Shown here piece after piece: positions 1 through 5,043 of a stretch of DNA of 5,043 bases (position 1 is its first letter; the number at the start of each line of letters is the position of its first letter). Under the pieces are notes generated by a model. That model did not search any database, was not told the DNA's origin, and was given only the letters and a program-made list of their open reading frames with translations. The stretch is from positions 1 through 5,043 of the forward strand of contig DXNX01000184.1 in NCBI GenBank assembly GCA_019413245.1, given 5' to 3'. The translations under genes were made by a program, and so were the position numbers. Origin of the DNA: Oscillospiraceae bacterium (GTDB lineage Bacteria; Bacillota; Clostridia; Oscillospirales; Ruminococcaceae).

Positions 1-1
1 C

Positions 2-496
2 ACCATCCGCATCCCGGTGCACATGGTGGAGACCATCAACAAGGTCAAGAAGGTTTCCAGCCAGCTGCTGCATGAGAACGGCCATGAACCCAGCGCCGAA
101 GAGATCGCCGAGCGTCTGGACATGCCGGTGGACAAGGTTCGTGAGATCATGCGCGTGGCCCAGGAACCCGTCAGCCTGGAAACGCCTATCGGCGAGGAGG
201 AAGACAGCCACCTGGGTGACTTCATTCCCGATGACGATGCGCCGGTGCCGGCGGAAGCCGCCAGCCAGACCCTGCTGAAAGAGCAGCTGGCGGATGTGCT
301 CAAGACCCTGACCCCCCGTGAGGAGAAGGTCCTGCGCCTGCGCTTTGGCCTGGAAGACGGCCGTCCCCGCACCCTGGAGGAAGTGGGCAAGGAGTTCAAC
401 GTTACCCGTGAACGTATCCGCCAGATCGAGGCCAAGGCCCTGCGCAAACTGCGCCACCCCAGCCGCAGCAAGAAACTTCGCGATTTCCTGGACTGA
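2..496 (+). CDS. rpoD: Primary (housekeeping) RNA polymerase sigma factor, C-terminal part (regions 3 and 4); 5' end outside window
   Basis: This is the C-terminal 164 residues of a group 1 sigma-70 factor, the subunit that brings core RNA polymerase to -35/-10 promoters. The frame is open from base 2 and starts with TIRIPVHMVETIN, the family signature at the region 2.4/3.0 boundary. The real start lies to the left; the GTG at 17 is only the V of that signature. In fragment numbering, region 3 covers about residues 7-55, followed by the acidic region 3.2 finger (about 56-86, containing SLETPIGEEEDSHLGDFI). Region 4.1 lies at about 94-120. The region 4.2 helix-turn-helix (about 126-155) contains VTRERIRQIEAKALRKL. 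R136, E137 and R140 match E. coli R584, E585 and R588, which contact the -35 element. The protein ends in the typical SKKLRDFLD and stops at TGA 494-496. A strong terminator follows. The sequence shows no frameshift or missing key residue. Called sigA in Bacillus. Confidence 0.97.
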   Translation, partial: TIRIPVHMVETINKVKKVSSQLLHENGHEPSAEEIAERLDMPVDKVREIMRVAQEPVSLETPIGEEEDSHLGDFIPDDDAPVPAEAASQTLLKEQLADVLKTLTPREEKVLRLRFGLEDGRPRTLEEVGKEFNVTRERIRQIEAKALRKLRHPSRSKKLRDFLD

Positions 497-510
497 TTTT
501 CATACATGCA

Positions 511-549
511 ACAGCCCGCAGCCGCTTCACAGCCTGCGGGCTGTTTTTT
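511..549 (+). terminator. Rho-independent terminator of rpoD
   Basis: A perfect 11-bp GC-rich stem (ACAGCCCGCAG at 511-521 pairs with CTGCGGGCTGT at 534-544) with a 12-nt loop is followed by a run of six T residues (544-549, the first of them closing the stem). It begins 14 bases after the rpoD stop codon. This is a textbook intrinsic terminator and implies that most transcription of the sigma gene ends here, before rpoB. Just outside, TGCAACA (507-513) and TGTTGCA (549-555) are also complementary and could pair as an alternative outer stem across the U-tract. Confidence 0.93.
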
Positions 550-777
550 GTTGCACTGAAAAAATGTCAAGAGCCAGGATACACAAATCCGGTACAGGAT
601 GAATGGTCAAAACGACGGAGGAACACCTTTTCGGTGGTTTGTCAAGCGGCAAATGCGTGTGGAAAACCAGCAAATTGACGGAAATAATCACACTGGCCCG
701 GGCGTTCGATGACACAAGGCGAAATGGCGAAGAAATGTAAAAAATGCGAAGGAACGGCCACAATTTCCAGAAAATGC
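550..777. other. Non-coding spacer between rpoD terminator and rpoB promoter; no gene seen
   Basis: About 230 bases more A-rich than the flanking genes. No frame on either strand has both a ribosome binding site and a recognisable protein, and I see no tRNA, rRNA or familiar RNA fold. It holds the left arm of a 15-bp inverted repeat (633-647), an 8-bp palindrome GCCCGGGC (696-703), and several TTGAC/GTCAA pentamers. One of these, TTGACG at 675-680, lacks a suitable -10 box. Its function is unknown. It could be an upstream regulatory region for rpoB or the remnant of a small mobile element. Confidence 0.6.
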
Positions 778-790
778 TTGACAAACCACC
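633..790. repeat. Exact 15-bp inverted repeat pair (633-647 and 776-790) with 128-bp interior
   Basis: GGTGGTTTGTCAAGC at 633-647 is the exact reverse complement of GCTTGACAAACCACC at 776-790. A 15-bp match within a 467-base interval is far beyond chance. The right copy contains the -35 hexamer TTGACA (778-783) of the rpoB promoter and the first seven bases of its spacer. The left copy therefore places a TTGACA on the opposite strand (645 down to 640), but no -10-like hexamer stands at a suitable distance beyond it on that strand. The 158-bp unit could be a miniature element with terminal inverted repeats, but I see no flanking target duplication. A paired regulator site is the alternative. 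The repeat is certain; its role is not. Confidence 0.85.
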
Positions 791-806
791 CGGTATCTTA
801 TATACT
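778..806 (+). promoter_or_regulatory. Sigma-70/SigA-type promoter of rpoBC
   Basis: TTGACA (778-783) is a perfect -35 hexamer. After exactly 17 bp comes TATACT (801-806), one base off the TATAAT consensus. Transcription would be expected to start at about 812-814, giving an untranslated leader of about 150 nt before rpoB. It is the only near-consensus promoter I find in the interval, and it lies after the rpoD terminator, so it is probably the main promoter of rpoB-rpoC. The -35 box lies inside one arm of a 15-bp inverted repeat, and the -10 box lies inside a palindrome, which suggests that a DNA-binding protein may act here. The start site is inferred from spacing only. Confidence 0.88.
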
Positions 807-816
807 GAATCAGTAT
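802..816. promoter_or_regulatory. Operator-like palindrome over the -10 box and start site
   Basis: ATACTGAATCAGTAT is a perfect dyad with 7-bp arms (802-808 and 810-816) around a central A at 809. It covers five of the six bases of the -10 hexamer and the expected start of transcription. A dimeric repressor of the TetR or GntR type bound here would block the polymerase. No regulator gene is visible in the window, so the binding protein, if any, is unknown. A palindrome of this size may also arise by chance, partly because it includes the fixed -10 sequence. Confidence 0.4.
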
Positions 817-832
817 CACAAAAATGGAATAG

Positions 833-880
833 AGCGCCCTGAAGGAACCGCGCTGTTTGGGTCGAAACAAAAACTTTGTT
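833..880 (+). other. Possible structured segment of the rpoB 5' leader RNA
   Basis: Two small hairpins abut in the predicted leader. AGCGC (833-837) pairs with GCGCT (850-854) around a 12-nt loop, and GTTT (855-858) pairs directly after it with AAAC (865-868) around GGGTCG. AACAAA (866-871) can instead pair with TTTGTT (875-880), which would compete with the second hairpin. The stems are short and no U-tract follows, so this is not a terminator. I do not recognise a riboswitch or ribosomal-protein leader motif. Any regulatory role is speculative. Confidence 0.25.
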
Positions 881-946
881 AAAAATGACGAAGATGACCC
901 GCGGACAATCCCTTTGTGTGGTCAGCTTTGTCTAATTCAACGGAAT

Positions 947-954
947 AGGAGTGG
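947..954 (+). promoter_or_regulatory. Ribosome binding site of rpoB
   Basis: AGGAGTGG, close to the AGGAGGTG that pairs with the 16S 3' end, stands 9 nt before the ATG at 964. Counting from the AGGAG core the spacing is 12 nt, slightly long. An in-frame TAG at 946-948 overlaps the site, and no ATG, GTG or TTG lies between it and 964. The rpoB start therefore cannot be further upstream. Confidence 0.8.
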
Positions 955-963
955 TCGCATTTT

Positions 964-4788
<3,825 letters not shown>

Positions 4789-4830
4789 TGCCGGAGCCGT
4801 GTCCTGACTACCTGCCACATCTGAGTAAAT

Positions 4831-4837
4831 GAGAGGG
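4831..4837 (+). promoter_or_regulatory. Ribosome binding site of rpoC
   Basis: The purine run GAGAGGG lies 8 nt before the ATG at 4846 and is a reasonable Shine-Dalgarno sequence, which supports that start. The overlapping ATG at 4829 is in another frame and has no comparable site. The 57-nt gap between rpoB and rpoC contains no terminator hairpin and no promoter that I can see, consistent with one operon. Confidence 0.75.
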
Positions 4838-4845
4838 TTCGCTGA

Positions 4846-5043
4846 ATGGAAAATAAAGAGTTCGATTCTATTAAGATCGGCCTTGCGTCTCCGGATCAGA
4901 TCCGTGCCTGGAGCTACGGCGAGGTCAAAAAACCTGAAACCATCAACTACCGCACCCTGAAGCCGGAGCGCGACGGCCTGTTCTGCGAGCGCATCTTTGG
5001 ACCCACCAAGGACTGGGAGTGCCATTGCGGCAAGTACAAGAAG
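4846..5043 (+). CDS. rpoC: DNA-directed RNA polymerase beta' subunit, N-terminal 66 residues; 3' end outside window
   Basis: RpoC carries the catalytic Mg-binding loop and the clamp of RNA polymerase. Only its first 66 codons are present, reading to the last base of the window. The N-terminus MENKEFDSIKIGLASPDQIR is family-typical, followed by WSYGEVKKPETINYRT (residues 22-37) and the conserved GLFCERIFGPTKDWEC (44-59). The final residues CHCGKYKK start the N-terminal zinc-binding domain: C59 and C61 are the first two of the four zinc cysteines (CxCx6CxxC), and the remaining two lie beyond the edge. The catalytic NADFDGD motif is far downstream and not visible. The start at 4846 is supported by a Shine-Dalgarno sequence and by agreement with the family N-terminus. 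Confidence 0.98.
   Translation, partial: MENKEFDSIKIGLASPDQIRAWSYGEVKKPETINYRTLKPERDGLFCERIFGPTKDWECHCGKYKK

Noticed and set aside
617..645. A divergent promoter from the left inverted-repeat arm (TTGACA on the minus strand)
   Set aside because: The minus-strand sequence 16-18 bp further on is TCCTCC-like, with no -10 similarity.
658..666. TGTGGAAAA, one mismatch from a DnaA box
   Set aside because: It is a single isolated site with no cluster, no AT-rich unwinding element and no replication genes nearby, so it is consistent with chance.
675..703. TTGACG at 675-680 as a second rpoB promoter
   Set aside because: At 16-18 bp spacing the sequence is GC-rich (around CCCGGGC), with nothing like a -10 hexamer.
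527..784. An 85-codon minus-strand open frame in the rpoD-rpoB interval
   Set aside because: It overlaps the rpoD terminator and the rpoB promoter, its translation resembles no family I recognise, and I see no convincing promoter or ribosome binding site for it.
633..790. A structured small RNA (6S-like or riboswitch-like) closed by the 15-bp stem
   Set aside because: The 128-nt interior offers only scattered 4-5 bp pairings, no promoter precedes it, and its 3' arm is the -35 region of the rpoB promoter.
885..935. A 16-codon upstream open frame in the rpoB leader (ATG at 885, TAA at 933)
   Set aside because: No Shine-Dalgarno sequence precedes it, and no run of regulatory codons suggests attenuation.

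Overview
The window carries the RNA polymerase core and housekeeping sigma genes of a fairly GC-rich Firmicute, most likely a member of the Oscillospiraceae/Ruminococcaceae (Faecalibacterium, Gemmiger or Subdoligranulum relatives). The family assignment rests on Bacillus/Clostridium-type RpoB and RpoD sequences combined with strong G/C-ending codon preference. The genus is a guess.

Layout, all on the + strand: (1) positions 2-496, the 3' part of the primary sigma factor gene (rpoD/sigA), covering sigma regions 3 and 4; (2) 511-549, a strong intrinsic terminator; (3) a 467-base non-coding interval (497-963) holding a near-consensus sigma-70 promoter (TTGACA, 17 bp, TATACT at 778-806), a 15-bp perfect dyad palindrome over its -10 box, an exact 15-bp inverted repeat whose right copy contains the -35 box, and a leader of about 150 nt; (4) 964-4788, a complete rpoB (beta subunit, 1274 aa); (5) 4846 to the window edge, the first 66 codons of rpoC (beta'), 57 nt after rpoB with no terminator between them.

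rpoB and rpoC therefore look like one transcription unit driven by the promoter at 778-806, separate from the upstream sigma gene. The products assemble together: beta and beta' form the catalytic cleft, and the sigma factor whose region 4.2 is encoded at the left edge would recognise the TTGACA found about 280 bp past its stop codon. The usual upstream partners of rpoB, the ribosomal protein genes rplJ and rplL, are not here.

The genes themselves are core housekeeping genes, and I see no new multi-gene system. The least ordinary parts are the rpoD-rpoB junction with its inverted repeat and operator-like palindrome, a roughly 30-residue insertion near the beta C-terminal domain, and a long acidic beta tail.
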